DNA from: Siphlonurus alternatus
Taxonomy: Eukaryota; Arthropoda; Insecta; Ephemeroptera; Siphlonuridae
Assembly: GCA_949825025.1 (NCBI GenBank)
Contig: OX463781.1
Coordinates: 35,605,537-35,669,536, forward strand
Length of the DNA stretch: 64,000 nt
Direction of reading: 5' to 3'
Positions 11,801 to 24,132 of the stretch are shown here, in pieces. The notes beneath the pieces were generated by a model. The model had not been told where the DNA came from. It ran no database searches and worked only from the letters and a program-made list of their open reading frames with translations. The position numbers and the translations under genes were made by a program. Each line of letters opens with the position of its first letter. Within the stretch, counting starts at the first letter, position 1.

Positions 11801-14800
11801 TGTAGTTTATAATGTTTGGCAATGATGGTTTTTAAATATTAAATTTCCATTTGATTTGACAGAAATTTTATTTCTTTTACTGTAGAACTATTGACACGGT
11901 TAACACAAAGCCCTTTTAAGTTTCAGTAACTAATAATAGCTGTTTACAGTGGTGTGATTGAACTTGCTTGATACTTAGGAGGTATTTATTTTTTTCATGA
12001 GCATCAGCTGAGTGAAAGTACACTGCCGAGCGAGATGGGGGTCAACGTCACTGCAAGTATGGTGCCCCCTGATGTATCTGAAGTGATGCGGCTGGCCCGT
12101 GCCTTCGAACTGCCACGTCACACCAGCGACTGCACACCACAGCTAGTAGAAGAATACGTATTGGAGACAGAACGTGCCCAGGGGAGAGTGTACCACATCA
12201 GGCTGAGTCTACTGCAGCGTCCGTCAAGCACAGAATTCTTGGGCGAGCTATATGTTGACCGGGACTACAGGGAAGGCGTACATAACGGGGCCTCATGCAG
12301 GTAACTATTATCATGGTCAAGCTCACATAATTTCAAGCACTAAATGACTTGTAGTAAAAATTATTTGTTAATAAGTATGTTTAAACTAAGAACTGAAACA
12401 TCTGTAAATTTCTGGAGTTTATTAGTAATATTTAAGCATTTAAGATTTTTTCTTGTGCTGTAGTTAACATTTTAATTTTTTTTATATTAATTAATTATAA
12501 TACATCAATTGATGTATTTTAATCAACAATACAGTCAACCGGGGTAACATTGAAGGGTTTTTACTACCTTTCTGATCATAACTTTTTAAAAAAAAATATC
12601 TGGCAAATAAAAAAATTACCAGTTGTGCAACTTAGCTAGAGATGTCTAAAAATGTTTGTAATTTTTTTTTGCCCCAATTATTAACTGTAAAAAAAAATTA
12701 AAACAAGCCCTTCAAAGTTACCCCGGCAATGGGGTAACATTGAAGGGCCTTGCGGACACTTATATTCAAGCAACTTAAAAGTGTACTTTTTTTATTAATG
12801 TGTCCTGCCATGTAATTTACTGTTCTGGACATATTTTTCAGTAACTTAGTAGCATATTAAACCATTATTTGCAGTTAATTAAAGGTTAATTACATAATTA
12901 ATTACAGTAATTAATTAAAATCCTCCAAATATTTTCAACATTCATTTTATTTATTTATTTTTTCTCTCTCTGAACATATTGGGGGGCATTCACAAAGCAC
13001 TTTAACCCCAACTTTAGCCCCAAGTTTTATCCCTGGTACTAAACATGGTGCTAAACCAGGGGCTAACCATGTCTAGCTCCTAGTTCAGTACCAGGGATAA
13101 AACTTGGGGTTAAAGTGCTTTGTGAATGTCCCCCATTGTGTCATATATGTTTACAAACATTAATAATTTTATAAGAATGCAGAAGAATTTAAAAAGTTAA
13201 GTTGAAACTTTTTAGAAATTTCTTCTCTTCATGTTCAGGCTTGAACTGGCATCATTTCCGGAATAGTATTCGGATGGTTAACAGAGAACTTGAAGTCCTT
13301 GGTCAGTTGACTGTTCAATTATGAACATGTAGTTGAACCATTTTGAATATCACAATAAATCTTCTTTAACTTGACAAGCAGATAAGTTCCAGAGGTGAAG
13401 CCTCAGTTCCGTCGCTAAGTCGCTAATCCCAGTGACGAGCTCACTTGTCAGTTGTAGACAGGGTCATTTTTTTTTTTGTTTTTTGTCACTATAATCTGTG
13501 TTATTCCCATTTGTAATTTTTTGTCATCATTGTTTGAGCTCTTTTTGTCATTCACACTCTGATCACTTACTCTTGACTTTGCAACAGACGAGGAATGTCG
13601 ACACTCTTCACTCTTACCTAGTGCCATCTTTAGGCAAGGGAGGGGAGGGGTCATGCATGGTTGGGGTCATTCATGTTAACTAAATATACCACCCCTTGCC
13701 CCTCCTTCTTCCATAACCCCACCAGACTCACTCTGACTTCAGACCTGGAGAAATGTGCTGGAGACACACTTTTACCTGATGCCACCTGTAGACAGGGGGG
13801 AAGGGGAGGGAGGGGGAGTCCATAGTTTAGGTCACCTCTAGAATAGTTCTTAAGTTCAAAAAAACTCCCACCCACTGCTCCTTCTAGTCCCTGTACCCCT
13901 CCATCCCAAAACTTTTAGCGGACTCACTCTGACTTTCATACTCCGACGAGGAGCAATATAACTTGAGGCAGTGGCTTGGTTGCCTGGTTCTACTTGAAGG
14001 CAAAAGGGGTTCCATGGGGGGTGGAAGGGGGGGGGGGGTGATGGTTAGGTGACCTACTGGTAGGTTTAAATTTTCATCAGTGCAGTCTTGATTGTATACA
14101 CTCTTTGTATTTGTTGACCTCTTCTGTACTCGAATCAGGCCTACCGGTAGTCCGTAAGAGATTTCTTAATGAATCTGAAATTAAAATTTAATTAGTATGA
14201 TTGTAGTTCTGTTCTAACCTTTATCATAAAATTAATAAATTAATTTAACAGTAACTGAGTCTTAAAAATGTTCAGGCATGAAATGAGACAAATATAGTTC
14301 TAATGTCAAACAATAGTACAGTACCGGTAATTACAGGTAATGGCATAGACAATCCCCCCCCCCTCCACCCCCCAATTGATGTTGTGGTACATAGAGAAAT
14401 ACATGGGCAATGGGTGGGTTCACTTTCCCCTACTCACTTCTCATGAGGGAAACATTCTGAAAGATGGAAGACTTTTTTTGGAACTTTTTTCTGGCTCCGC
14501 CACGGAGTACCGGACCAGAATTAAGTGCTAAAAATCATTGCGGTGGACTTAAAAGAGAAAAAAGTAGTTCAAAATTAATTGAAATGTATGATGCAATGAT
14601 ATATAGTATGATTTGTGCACTAAATTTTATATCAGATTCTTTTTAAAGCTTCATTCAAGTAAATAGTGATGTTCTCTAAAGCCCTTCAAAGTTACCCCGC
14701 CGAGCCCTTCAATGTTACCCCATTGAAAGTAAAAATTCATGAAAAAAAAAGTTAGAGGAAAAATTTCAAATCCTTTGGTACATGTGTTAAGAAGGGTTGA

Positions 14801-16150
14801 AATATAACACTGAATAGCATTACAAGTTCCAACTTGTATTTGCTTACCTTGTGGATGGCTTATTTCCAGACTTCTTATTTTGGTCACATTTTTCATTCTT
14901 CAGTAAAAAAAATAATTATCTCCAATTTATCAGCTGCAACCCTTAAATCTATTTTTCTCTATTAGCTAATAACATGTTCCTACCATATAGTGAGAAAAAA
15001 CTTCAGTGTACACATTAGATTGGTCTATAAAAAATTACAAATCTTTATTTTCCTCATTTTCAAAGTTACCCCGGGCTTTTAAAGTTACCCCGGTTGACTG
15101 TATCATTTAAAGTATTTACACTGTTAATAATATTACTAGCATACACTATACAGTAATAAAACCAGCAATATTTTTTATCATAACTTTATAACCATATTTT
15201 CTACTCTATTTCTACTTTCATTTATATGATCTTACTGTTAAAGAACATGAATAAGTTTTTTTATTGCAATATAAATTTCTACCTGTAAAATATTGATGTT
15301 AGTAGATAACATAACTTTTTATGCATTAAATAAGTTCCATTATTTTGTTACAGCTTATTAAATACTGTTATTTATTTTTTTTGTTACAGATTTGCATTAG
15401 GAACTCGTGCCCATGCTATAAGATATATTCAGCAATTCACTGAAATATTCACTGAAGAAGGTAGAAAATCTGTACGCATCACACATTTAGTTCCTAATCA
15501 ACCAAGTAGAGTAACTTACACTGGTAGTCTGAGAGAACGGGAGACTGGGAAGACAAGTGTGCCTGCTCCTGCTGTGGCGACGACGGTGCCTGTCGTCAAC
15601 TCTACTGGCGCTGCGACTTCTGTGACACAGACTGCCACCCAGACTGCCCCCATGGTGATGGCAAGCAGTGCGACAATCACCTCATCGACACCTTCGGTCG
15701 CAAGTTCCGCTAGCACCAACGGTCTCCCAGCATCAGCAGTCGTCACTCAATCACCGCACATCATGCCAATTCTACCTGTCCCCCAGCATGCAACCAATAA
15801 TTCAGTTCTCTTGGTGAGAAAACATGCTATAAGATACAACAGAAGAAGGCTAGAGCAAAGAAAAATCAAATTATACTTTTTTTTTATATTCTATAGGACT
15901 GACCTATTTTTAAATTTTATTATTAAGATTATATGACCTGATATTGGGGTTGTGAGATGTTTTTCTTGCACCTAAATACAGTATGTATATGTAGTATTTA
16001 AAATTACACCCTTTTCTTCCAATACTATAACATTATATGGTGTTAGTACATTATATTTATTATGTTGTTACTTCTTTTTTAATCTTCAGTGTAAGATAAA
16101 GATATAGAACTAGAGTAAAAACAATAATGAAAACAACATGTCCTACTAAT

Positions 16151-16181
<31 letters not shown>

Positions 16182-18520
16182 CATTAAAAATTATTTAAAA
16201 GTACACATTTATACTGTACTAAAAGAAAACAACATTTTAAAAATTCCCTAAATTCCTCCTCTGCTAAAACTATGAATAATTTAATATAATTATATTAATA
16301 CCTTGAACAATATTTCAGGCCCAGCAGCAACTTCATCAATTACAACAACAACAACAGTTGCAGCAACAACAACAATTACAGCAACAACAGCTACTACAAC
16401 AACAACAATTACAACAGCAGCAACATTTGCATCAGCAACAACTACAGCAGCAGCTTCAACAGCAGCTCCAGCAGCAACAACAATCTCCGTCACATGCAGT
16501 GCAGGTGGTGGGAAGTTCGAGCTTGCCTGTGTCGCCAGTGAAGGGTAGCAGTGCAGCCAGTCCTACAAGACATACCACCAATCCTGCCATCAACGCTCTA
16601 GCCACAAGTCTCATGAACTCAGCACAGCAGTTCCAACAAGCTGCAGGTACATTGTTATCACAAATAATATTATTGTCTGTATTTGTAACACACCATTTGT
16701 AGAATCAAGTCTTTTGACATAACTTCTGTATTGCTTGTATTTAATATTCAGGGTAGCATTATGACTTTAAGTTTTAATGGGTTAAATTTCACTATATCAT
16801 TTTGTCACAAATAAAGCACTTGCAAAGTTGTTACACTGGTGATATCAGTCAAATCCTTTAAGAGAAGATAGACAAAGTAAATAATTCTTAGGTCTGTTGG
16901 TAGATGCAGAAAAGATTAATTAATCAGATAAACCTATACAAGTACATAAGGAAAATCTTATAATTGATCCCCATCTGATTGTGTATTTATGAACAGAGAC
17001 TCTTGCCTAAATTACGACTGTTTTTCTGATATTGAGTTTGAAATCTACTTACTTATGTCCATATCTTCCTTTTTATTCTTAATAATCTTTGAATCTGGGT
17101 CTGTCTACTATACATAAACTATACTATAAAATATACATTTTATGACTGTCAAATATATTGTAAATTACTGTACATTACATTCAAAATTGGTAATATAGTT
17201 CTTATTTGTTTTTAGCAATGAACAACACTGCTGCAGCTGCAGTTACTGCTGCAAACCTCAATACTCTATTATTACAACCGGTACAAAATCAAAAAGTTTC
17301 TGGTCGTATGATTGCTTCTAATAATCTTCTGAGCTCTCGTTTGAGTTCACCGACACAGACTGTGCCTATTGCTCCGCTACCACCTCAACTAGCCCCCTCC
17401 CCTATCTTGCCACAACCTCCTCAGACTGTGCGCATGTCTGCCCTAACTTCACAGTTAAATGCCCCACCTGTGATCGCCCCTGCTCAAGCATGCTTCCCCA
17501 TCCTTAGTCCTAATAACTCACTTCCTGTAGCAACAAATTTCTCTTATACTGTTCCTAACAAAATGGTTGGCACAAATCATACTGGCCGACATACTCATAC
17601 AACGAATGTTCAAAATGACATCAGTAGTGGAGGTGGTAACAGAAGACAGAATAATATTACTACTTCTGCCGCTGCTGTTGCGGCTGCTGCTGCTGCTGCT
17701 GATCAATTACCTTCCAATCTTGGTCTTACCATGCCTGGATTATCAGCATTATTAGCAGGTAAGAATTGCTACATATTGTTGTATCAAATCCAGATATTGT
17801 AGTTTAATTAATAGAAATTTAAGAAAACAACCAATAATTTCAACAATCTGTATACGTAGTGGTAGTATCTAATTTGCCGAAGTCAACTTTTTATCAAGTT
17901 GATTTTAACATACATGTGTGTGTTTTTTTTTTTTTACAGTCAATTACATGTTGATATGAAACTTATTTTTTAATTGGCTTGCAAAATGAATCTCCCCATA
18001 TACCCAAGTGAAAATAAACTTCTGATCTTTGTATCAACATTGAGGCAGATCAGTATTAGGTCTTATTCCTATTGATCCCGCCCTGGGTCCTTCACACCAT
18101 AGTTATGAGTACCAATGTCTAATTTCCAAAATATGCAGGGTTTGTAATGATTCTGTGGCTGTTACAGGCACTCCGTCTGCTGACAACCCTATACCTGGCA
18201 TCAACTCAAGCTCGTCACTGCTGGAGCGTCTGGCAGCGTCATCGGTGCCACCTGGAAGCTACGTGGCTCCCTCTCCCTCCCCCACCTCTTCCGTGCCCGC
18301 ATCTTCGCCCAGTCCAAAACCCATAACCCCATCCCCCATGTCCAGTCCATCACACCAAACCACAACCCTTTCTGTGTCCAACCTGAACCTAAGCTTAGCA
18401 AGCTTGCAGGGTGCAATGGCCAGTATACCTGGCCTACAAAATGTACAGGTAAGTTCAAACAGACAATAAAAAAATTAAAAAAGAAAATCACACTTCCTCG
18501 CCCACTTAATATATATACAG

Positions 18521-18575
<55 letters not shown>

Positions 18576-21554
18576 CTCTTTTTTTCTATTATTAAGTGTT
18601 TGTGGTTTCATTTTATATGACTAAGTTACTTTCTGTTGTATGTGACACTGATATTTCACCATTACTGGTCTCAACTATTCATCAAAATACTTGCATGATT
18701 AATTATTGATAGTTGATACTGTACATATAATTCAGTCATCTAAGTGATAGAATTGTAAATATGCAATGTAAGTTGAGCTGAAAATACATAATTTTTATAG
18801 AAAGTAAATTATACTTTCCCCTCCCCCTAATGATACATAAAAAACAAACAGAAATTAAATAAATATTAATTTTTAGCATTATATTTTAAGTTTGTATCTT
18901 GCTTAATATAAAGACAGTTTTTAAAAAAACTCTAAAAACGTTCCAGGTTTCCATCCCTGGTTTGTCATCTTCGATCTCTCTCTCACTAAACATGTCTCCT
19001 GGGGGAGGACAAGGAGGGGTGATAGTGACGACTCTTCCCCTGAGTAACACTGTGACACCCTCGGGACTCAACACCGTGGTTTCGTGCCTCGCGCCCGCCC
19101 CTTCTCACACACCTATTGCACCCCTTGTCACCACCCCAAACCATACCATGCTGTTGGCCAATTCAGTGGGAATGGCACCCAATACTGGACAGTTGTTATC
19201 ACTTCCTGTTGGTGAGTTATTTAAAGAGTTAATATATTATTATGACTACATGTTGTAACTTTCTACATTATTTTTTTCTTCATTTATTTAGTGATTAAAT
19301 TATATGTAATTTGAAATGTTCTACAGTATTATTTATTATTGTGTTTCACCTATTTAAATAACAAAAGAAATTAAATATGTAAATAATCCACTATGTTTTC
19401 CTGATTATGAAAAGATGGGAAAGTTCTATAATATATCAGGAGCAGCTTGTGAGTTGAGGACTGTCTAACTGGATGTGTTCCACACTTTAAATGGCTGTAT
19501 CATAAACAACTTAAAACTTGTAAGAATTAACTCTTGCAATGTTTTTTTTTTTGTTTTTTTTTTGTTTTTGTTTTTTTTTTTTGTTTTTTTTTTTATGAAT
19601 TATGTGTTTCATAAAAGGCTGAGAATTTTATGTTCATATTTGAATGCTAAAATTTGTAAATTGTTTTGCAGCACAAGTAATGACACCTGCCATGAAGGCT
19701 GCCTTAAATCAAGGACACAATTTGAGAGCAGCAACATCTAATTCAGTTAATCTTCCTCAGGTAATAATGATAGCAATTTCAAGTTGGAGAAATAAAAGTC
19801 ATCCTCTGTTTATAGCCATTGTTAGTCAACTGTAACATTTTAAGATTGAAATCACTGTTTTAGTACTCAGTTTTTCAAAACTTAAATTTTCTGCTGCCCC
19901 ATATGTGTCTTTGGACTTTGTAAATGCTCCACAATTTCTGTAAAAATTGAAGATGGAATATTGTTTTTATACCGTGATTGTATCTTATTTAATATTATTA
20001 ATTATGCTATTATTATACTGTAGTTGGAAACTTAATACATACTCTTAGGGGTTCTTGAATCGATGCTAGCCCTAAAAAGAAAACCAATAATTGTGAGAGC
20101 ATACTTCCTATTTTGTAGGACAGCAGAAATTATTGATAATTTAACATATACTCCCCCTTCTTCTTAGTCCACAAACCAAAAATCAATATCAATAAATTGA
20201 ATTCAATTATCCCCCCTTCTTCTCACAATTAGTACAGTACTGAAAAACAAGTAATATGAACTGCTTGGACGTTCCTTATCTAATATTTTTAATTTTAGCT
20301 TGCTCCACATCCCCACCCTCAACAACAACAACAACAGCAGCAGCAGCAGCCTATGCAGCTGCTGGGCAATTTGCGAGGGACTCCTGGTCAAATGATATCA
20401 CCAGGCCGGGGGATGGCCCAGAGACACTCCGCTGTAGCGGCTGCTCTCAAACTGCCAAGCAGTGCCGCAGTTGGAATCCCCAGTGGAATGGCCAACCCAG
20501 CAAACCCAGGAATTGTTACTCTCACCCCTCAACAGCAGGTGATCTCTCCCTCCATCAATAGCAAGCGGTGAAGTAGGCCAGTAGTAGGTAGTTGCCTTCA
20601 TAACATAACTTTACTTCTACCGTATCTCATTTTCTACAAGCATATGTTCCAAGGAATTCATTGTAAAAGAAATACACAGAGCTTACAAAAAAAAAAAATA
20701 CATGACACCTGCAATATTGTATTGTCCATTTCAAAAACTGCTGAGAACACCATATTGAATTGCTGTAAATTCATCATACTGAAATCTTTTAAAATTTTAT
20801 TAACTAATATTTACAGTAATAATTAAGGGTAAGGTAACGCCACCAATGTTAAAAAAAAAATCCCTCACACAAAAATTCTGAAAAAAATTTAAAATGTTCT
20901 CCTCTATTTTAGCTCTATCAGTAGCTAAAATATCAGGTATACAAATTCGATCTAGTTTTTGAGTTATGAATTTTTAAAGTTGACTACTTTAACATGGAGA
21001 AATGGAAATCCTATGTTAAATTAGTCAACTTTAAAAATTCATAACTCAAAAACTAGATCGAATTTGTATACCTGATATTTTAGCTACTGATAGGGGGTGT
21101 AGAGGAGAAAATTTTAAATTTTTTTCAGAATTTTTGTGTGAGGGATTTTTTTTAACATTGGTGGCGTTACCTTACCCTTAGTAAGATTTAAAAGTTCTAA
21201 TTACAGGAACACATAGTTTTTCTTTCACTTTTTTTGCATGGTGTATCTATGTAATACCAATTAGTTGGTGTTCTTTGTACAACAATCCACCTTTAACCAT
21301 ACATATTATATAAAACAAAAATATTCATGAATAATCTGTTAATTGCCATTAGTTTGATTCCTGCTCAATTTATGTTTTTGTTTGACTTGTTGCTGACTGA
21401 TCACATTGTTCTGATGCAGCTGCAGCTGGCTTTGCAGAAGCACCCCCAGTTGCAACTGCAGCAGTGCCTCACCCAGCAGCAGAAAGCCAACCTAACGGGA
21501 GCTGCACTCAACTCGAAACACCGACGGAGGTCTAGCACAGCAGAGCCTAAGTAG
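8900..21554 (+). CDS. SUPT20H: Transcription factor SPT20 homolog (SAGA subunit)
   Basis: Fourteen coding exons: 8900-8935, 9066-9218, 9295-9690, 10047-10259, 11423-11557, 12008-12300, 15390-15813, 16319-16646, 17216-17758, 18168-18448, 18947-19211, 19672-19760, 20299-20538 and 21420-21554. Phases agree throughout, giving about 1176 aa. The N-terminal Spt20 domain (residues about 60-310) shows LYSGDRGYSVAL, LPYEQDELLRYIDREELPP, GGCVVAEVHD, FVLLRPTNQ and LESQLLQATQGPLCLDPS, then STPLLDFIQQRKSK. A later block GTRAHAIRYIQQFTEIFTEE is also conserved. From about residue 440 on it is low-complexity: a poly-Gln run (about 551-605), Ala runs and Ser/Thr/Pro-rich sequence. SPT20 is needed for SAGA integrity. 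Intron 4 uses a GC donor. Reading through after exon 13 gives an alternative end at 20571. The protein is longer than human SPT20 (about 780 aa) mainly in this tail. Confidence 0.93.
10260..10265 (+). other. GC-AG intron donor in SUPT20H intron 4
   Basis: The exon boundary reads TCTCAG|GCAAGG. Every usable GT donor nearby gives a frameshift or stop on joining to the next exon at 11423. This GC donor keeps frame and brings the conserved KFSQ and LLDFIQQRK blocks into the order seen in animal SPT20 proteins. CAG|GCAAG is the usual strong context for GC-AG introns. Without splicing, the frame continues to a stop at 10496. Confidence 0.75.
12981..13134. mobile_element. Hairpin MITE nested in the 12.5-15.1 kb element
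   Basis: A near-perfect 154-bp hairpin: GGGGGGCATTCACAAAGCAC at the left and GTGCTTTGTGAATGTCCCCC at the right. The arms carry 'ttaaccccaactttagcccc' and 'ccctggtactaaac'. A sister copy lies at 53573-53730. Confidence 0.85.
13554..14060. repeat. Three diverged tandem units, ~175-195 bp
   Basis: Units beginning about 13554, 13727 and 13922 share 'actcactctgactt', a following 'gacgaggaat/agc' segment, 'ttacct..tgccac/tct', a 'ggcaagg..gggagggg' run and a C-rich 'cccctcc' end. They sit inside the TA-flanked element and encode nothing recognisable. Strand-asymmetric G runs (for example at 14025-14038) mark the unit ends. Confidence 0.55.
16151..16181 (+). repeat. Poly(T) run of ~31 bp
   Basis: A simple thymidine run in SUPT20H intron 7. 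It could be the tail of a reversed retroposon, but no body was recognised. Confidence 0.8.
18515..18571. repeat. (TA)n microsatellite in SUPT20H intron 10
   Basis: A run of alternating TA about 55 bp long, just beyond the exon 10 donor. Length is probably polymorphic. Confidence 0.9.
20539..20571 (+). CDS. Alternative SPT20 C-terminus by reading past exon 13
   Basis: If the donor CAG|GTGATC after 20538 is not used, the frame continues VISPSINSKR and stops at 20569-20571. Splicing instead to 21420 adds LQLALQKHPQLQLQQC... and ends at the TAG at 21552-21554. The spliced form is preferred because the last exon is in frame, glutamine-rich like the preceding one, and followed by a poly(A) signal. 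Both ends could exist as isoforms. Confidence 0.4.
   Translation: MISPSINSKR
20826..21178. mobile_element. MITE, type copy of the 'aagggtaaggtaac' family
   Basis: 353 bp with long terminal inverted repeats beginning AGGGTAAGGTAACGCCACCA and flanked by TA. The arms are almost identical through ATTCATAACTCAAAAACTAG and its complement. It is the best-preserved copy in the window. It lies in SUPT20H intron 13, so it may influence use of the alternative end. Confidence 0.88.
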
Positions 21555-21706
21555 CAGCCCCTCCCTATGCCCTCTCAAGTGCACTCAAGCATGGCCGAGA
21601 GAAGGGCAGAACAGTGAAAGTGAGTTCGTACATGAAACAAAAAGGTCTAAAACCAAAAGACATTAGACTTTATTTATTAAATTTTTATCCCCTTTTGTCC
21701 AAATGG

Positions 21707-21712
21707 AATAAA
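21707..21712 (+). promoter_or_regulatory. SUPT20H poly(A) signal
   Basis: AATAAA about 150 nt after the stop codon, followed within 20-30 nt by a T/GT-rich stretch (tgccttttgtgtgttc), as expected of an animal cleavage site. Confidence 0.7.
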
Positions 21713-22331
21713 CACTCAAATGTGCCTTTTGTGTGTTCTATTATTGTTGAACACATAAGAGTAAAAAAAAAAAGAAAAAGAAAAAAAAAATAATAATTCC
21801 ATTTGTTTGTTTTGTCTTGTTTTTATTAGTTTTTTTTTTTTTTTAAAGATATTTGTTCTCTGTGTATGTTTGAGCCACTTTTACTTTTGTACAAATATGT
21901 TTTTCATTTTTAGCTTATGGCTCATTTTATTAAGATTGTGAATGGTATTTTCCCTCGTTTTACAATGAGGTAGTGTTTTTTTTTTTATAAATATTTTTTT
22001 TCTCTCCTTTCTTCTTGTGCTTTTTGTGCAAAAAGAATCGGGTTTATAGTTTAAATAAAATAATACAAAGTAATACAAAGTAAAAAAAATAAATTAATAT
22101 ACATTATGAGCAATACGTGATGCAATTTCAAAAATCCTGATCAGCCATTTGTGTTTTGTAATGCTGAACTTATTAAAAAAAAAAAAATGGCTGTTTTGGA
22201 ATCTCTAGTTGAAATTGCTATGAATTATTTATCATAATTTGAATGAATTTCTATAGCAATGTTTTACAAATTAATAATTTATTGTCGTAGCATTATATTT
22301 AAAAAAAATTGGTAAAAAGTTTCAAAAATAT
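21713..22331. other. Convergent intergenic spacer, SUPT20H/EXOSC8
   Basis: About 600 bp of A/T homopolymer-rich sequence between the two converging 3' ends. It probably contains the transcript tails of both genes and little else. No exon or defined repeat was seen. Confidence 0.6.
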
Positions 22332-22337
22332 TTTATT
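22332..22337 (-). promoter_or_regulatory. Candidate EXOSC8 poly(A) signal
   Basis: AATAAA on the minus strand, 15 nt beyond the stop codon. A second copy lies about 55 nt further on. A very short 3' untranslated region is implied if the first is used. Confidence 0.5.
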
Positions 22338-22351
22338 AAAAAAAAATGAAT

Positions 22352-24057
22352 TTAATATAATGTGTTAATTGATGTGTCTACCATATCCCTCATGAGTTGT
22401 GCTCGTTTGTGGGCTTTTGTGATGCAGTCCTGCAACTGAGACTCGTTGACTCTGCATCCACCTATAAACAAACAAGTTTCTTGGTCACCACTTACAATCA
22501 CAAGAAAAACAAATTTTACAATTTTCATTCACTCATTTTATATCATATTATAAACACAATCAAATCTCAATTAAATTAAATACGTTTTACACCTCAGGAC
22601 GGCACAAAATTTATCTGCTCTGTTTTTGGTCAGTTTTGAGGAGGTCTTCTTCTTTTCTTATGCACACGTTTTGGCTTTTAAACCATTCTACTTTAAAGTA
22701 GAAAAGTAGAAATGATAGTTAAAAGTAGAATGGTTTAAAAGCCAAAACGTGGGCATAAGAAAAGAAGAAGACCTCCTCAAAACTGACCAAAAACAGAGCA
22801 GATAAATTTTGTGCTGTCCTGAGATGTAAAAATGTATTTGATTAAATTGAGATTTAATTGTGTTTATAATATGATATAAAATGAGTAAATGAGGAGGTGC
22901 ATGGAACTCAAAATGTTTGGGGGATGGCTAGACTGGTTAAGGCTTAAGGCGAGTGGATTTAAAACACCAAACTCATAATATTTATATTTTTAATGATATT
23001 TACTGCTAGTGTTTGTACGTTTGGTGTACCCATCCCAACTCCAGCAATTCAGATATGGATAATATTTTAGCTGTCCGGAGGTGATCAACATAAAATTGTT
23101 CAGAAAGGTGATATCTTCTGTGTATTTAGAGCATTGGGTTTAAATGTATGAAGATTGAGAAAAACGGTGCCCACCTGGCTTGTGCACACAACACAGCAGC
23201 TCTCCAGCTGTGACCACGGTCACGGTACCAAGGCTGAGACTTTCTTCCTCGGCAGTGGGGTCTGCTAGCAGCAGATCTCTGCAACAACAAAACGGAATCA
23301 GGAACTAGTAGCATTAGTCCCGGTTAAACTTTTTGCTTTGTTGTCTGATTCAATTAAAGTATTACAAACAAAATTTGTAATACTAGTTACTAATTTTTTT
23401 ACATAATTGCTTAAAGCTTATCTTGGTTGAGAAATACAAATGAGGCAATACCAAGTATAAGCTCATATTTTTATGGTCCTTGATTAAATATTAATTTAAA
23501 GTCAAGTACCAAAAAAATAATTAAATTTTTGCAAATATTTTATGGGTTTTTAACCAAGCATTTTTTCCTCCATTGTTTAGATTGAGTAGAGAGCCAAAGA
23601 GTTGCACATTCAATTTTGCATTTATTCATTCGTTTCTTTAATTATTTCAGTTTATATATTATACACTTTAGGTTCAGTTCTTATCAGAGAGTGTAACAAT
23701 CTTGTTTTTAAAATGTGGAGCATTGTAATGTTTAAAAGAAATAGTTATTAGCTTACTTATTATTAATATCAGTCACATATATTTTGGCATGGTGACACAA
23801 TTAAAAAGGCAACACATCAGTAAGCATTTCTCCGAGTCCCTTGGTAATTACCTTTTCCAATAACTTTTAAAATGTGACATATTAAGATCCGCTATTACAT
23901 GTTTATACAGTATAATATACTTGAAATTACACCAATAAACACTGGTAGTTTGTTAGGTTGCCGATCAGCAGTTCAGTGGAGAATTTTCTTACATGATTAT
24001 ATATTTTTTTTTATTATTTTATTTATTTAATTATTTATATATATATATATATATACA

Positions 24058-24132
<75 letters not shown>

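Larger units (their letters stand above)
12532..15100. mobile_element. 2.6 kb TA-flanked DNA transposon remnant in SUPT20H intron 6
   Basis: The element starts TA|CAGTCAACCGGGGTAAC and ends GTTACCCCGGTTGACTG|TA, perfect Tc1/mariner-style termini. The motif GGGGTAACATTGAAGGG recurs near both ends (about 12541, 12721, 14690, 14707 and 15067), like subterminal transposase-binding repeats. No intact transposase was found. The middle holds another MITE (12981-13134) and a GC-richer block of diverged tandem units (about 13554-14060). It accounts for most of the large intron. Confidence 0.8.

Noticed and set aside
16290..16548. Ala/Val- or Thr-rich frames opposite and alongside the glutamine tract
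   Set aside because: Alternative frames of the CAA/CAG repeat in SUPT20H exon 8; composition is explained by the repeat.
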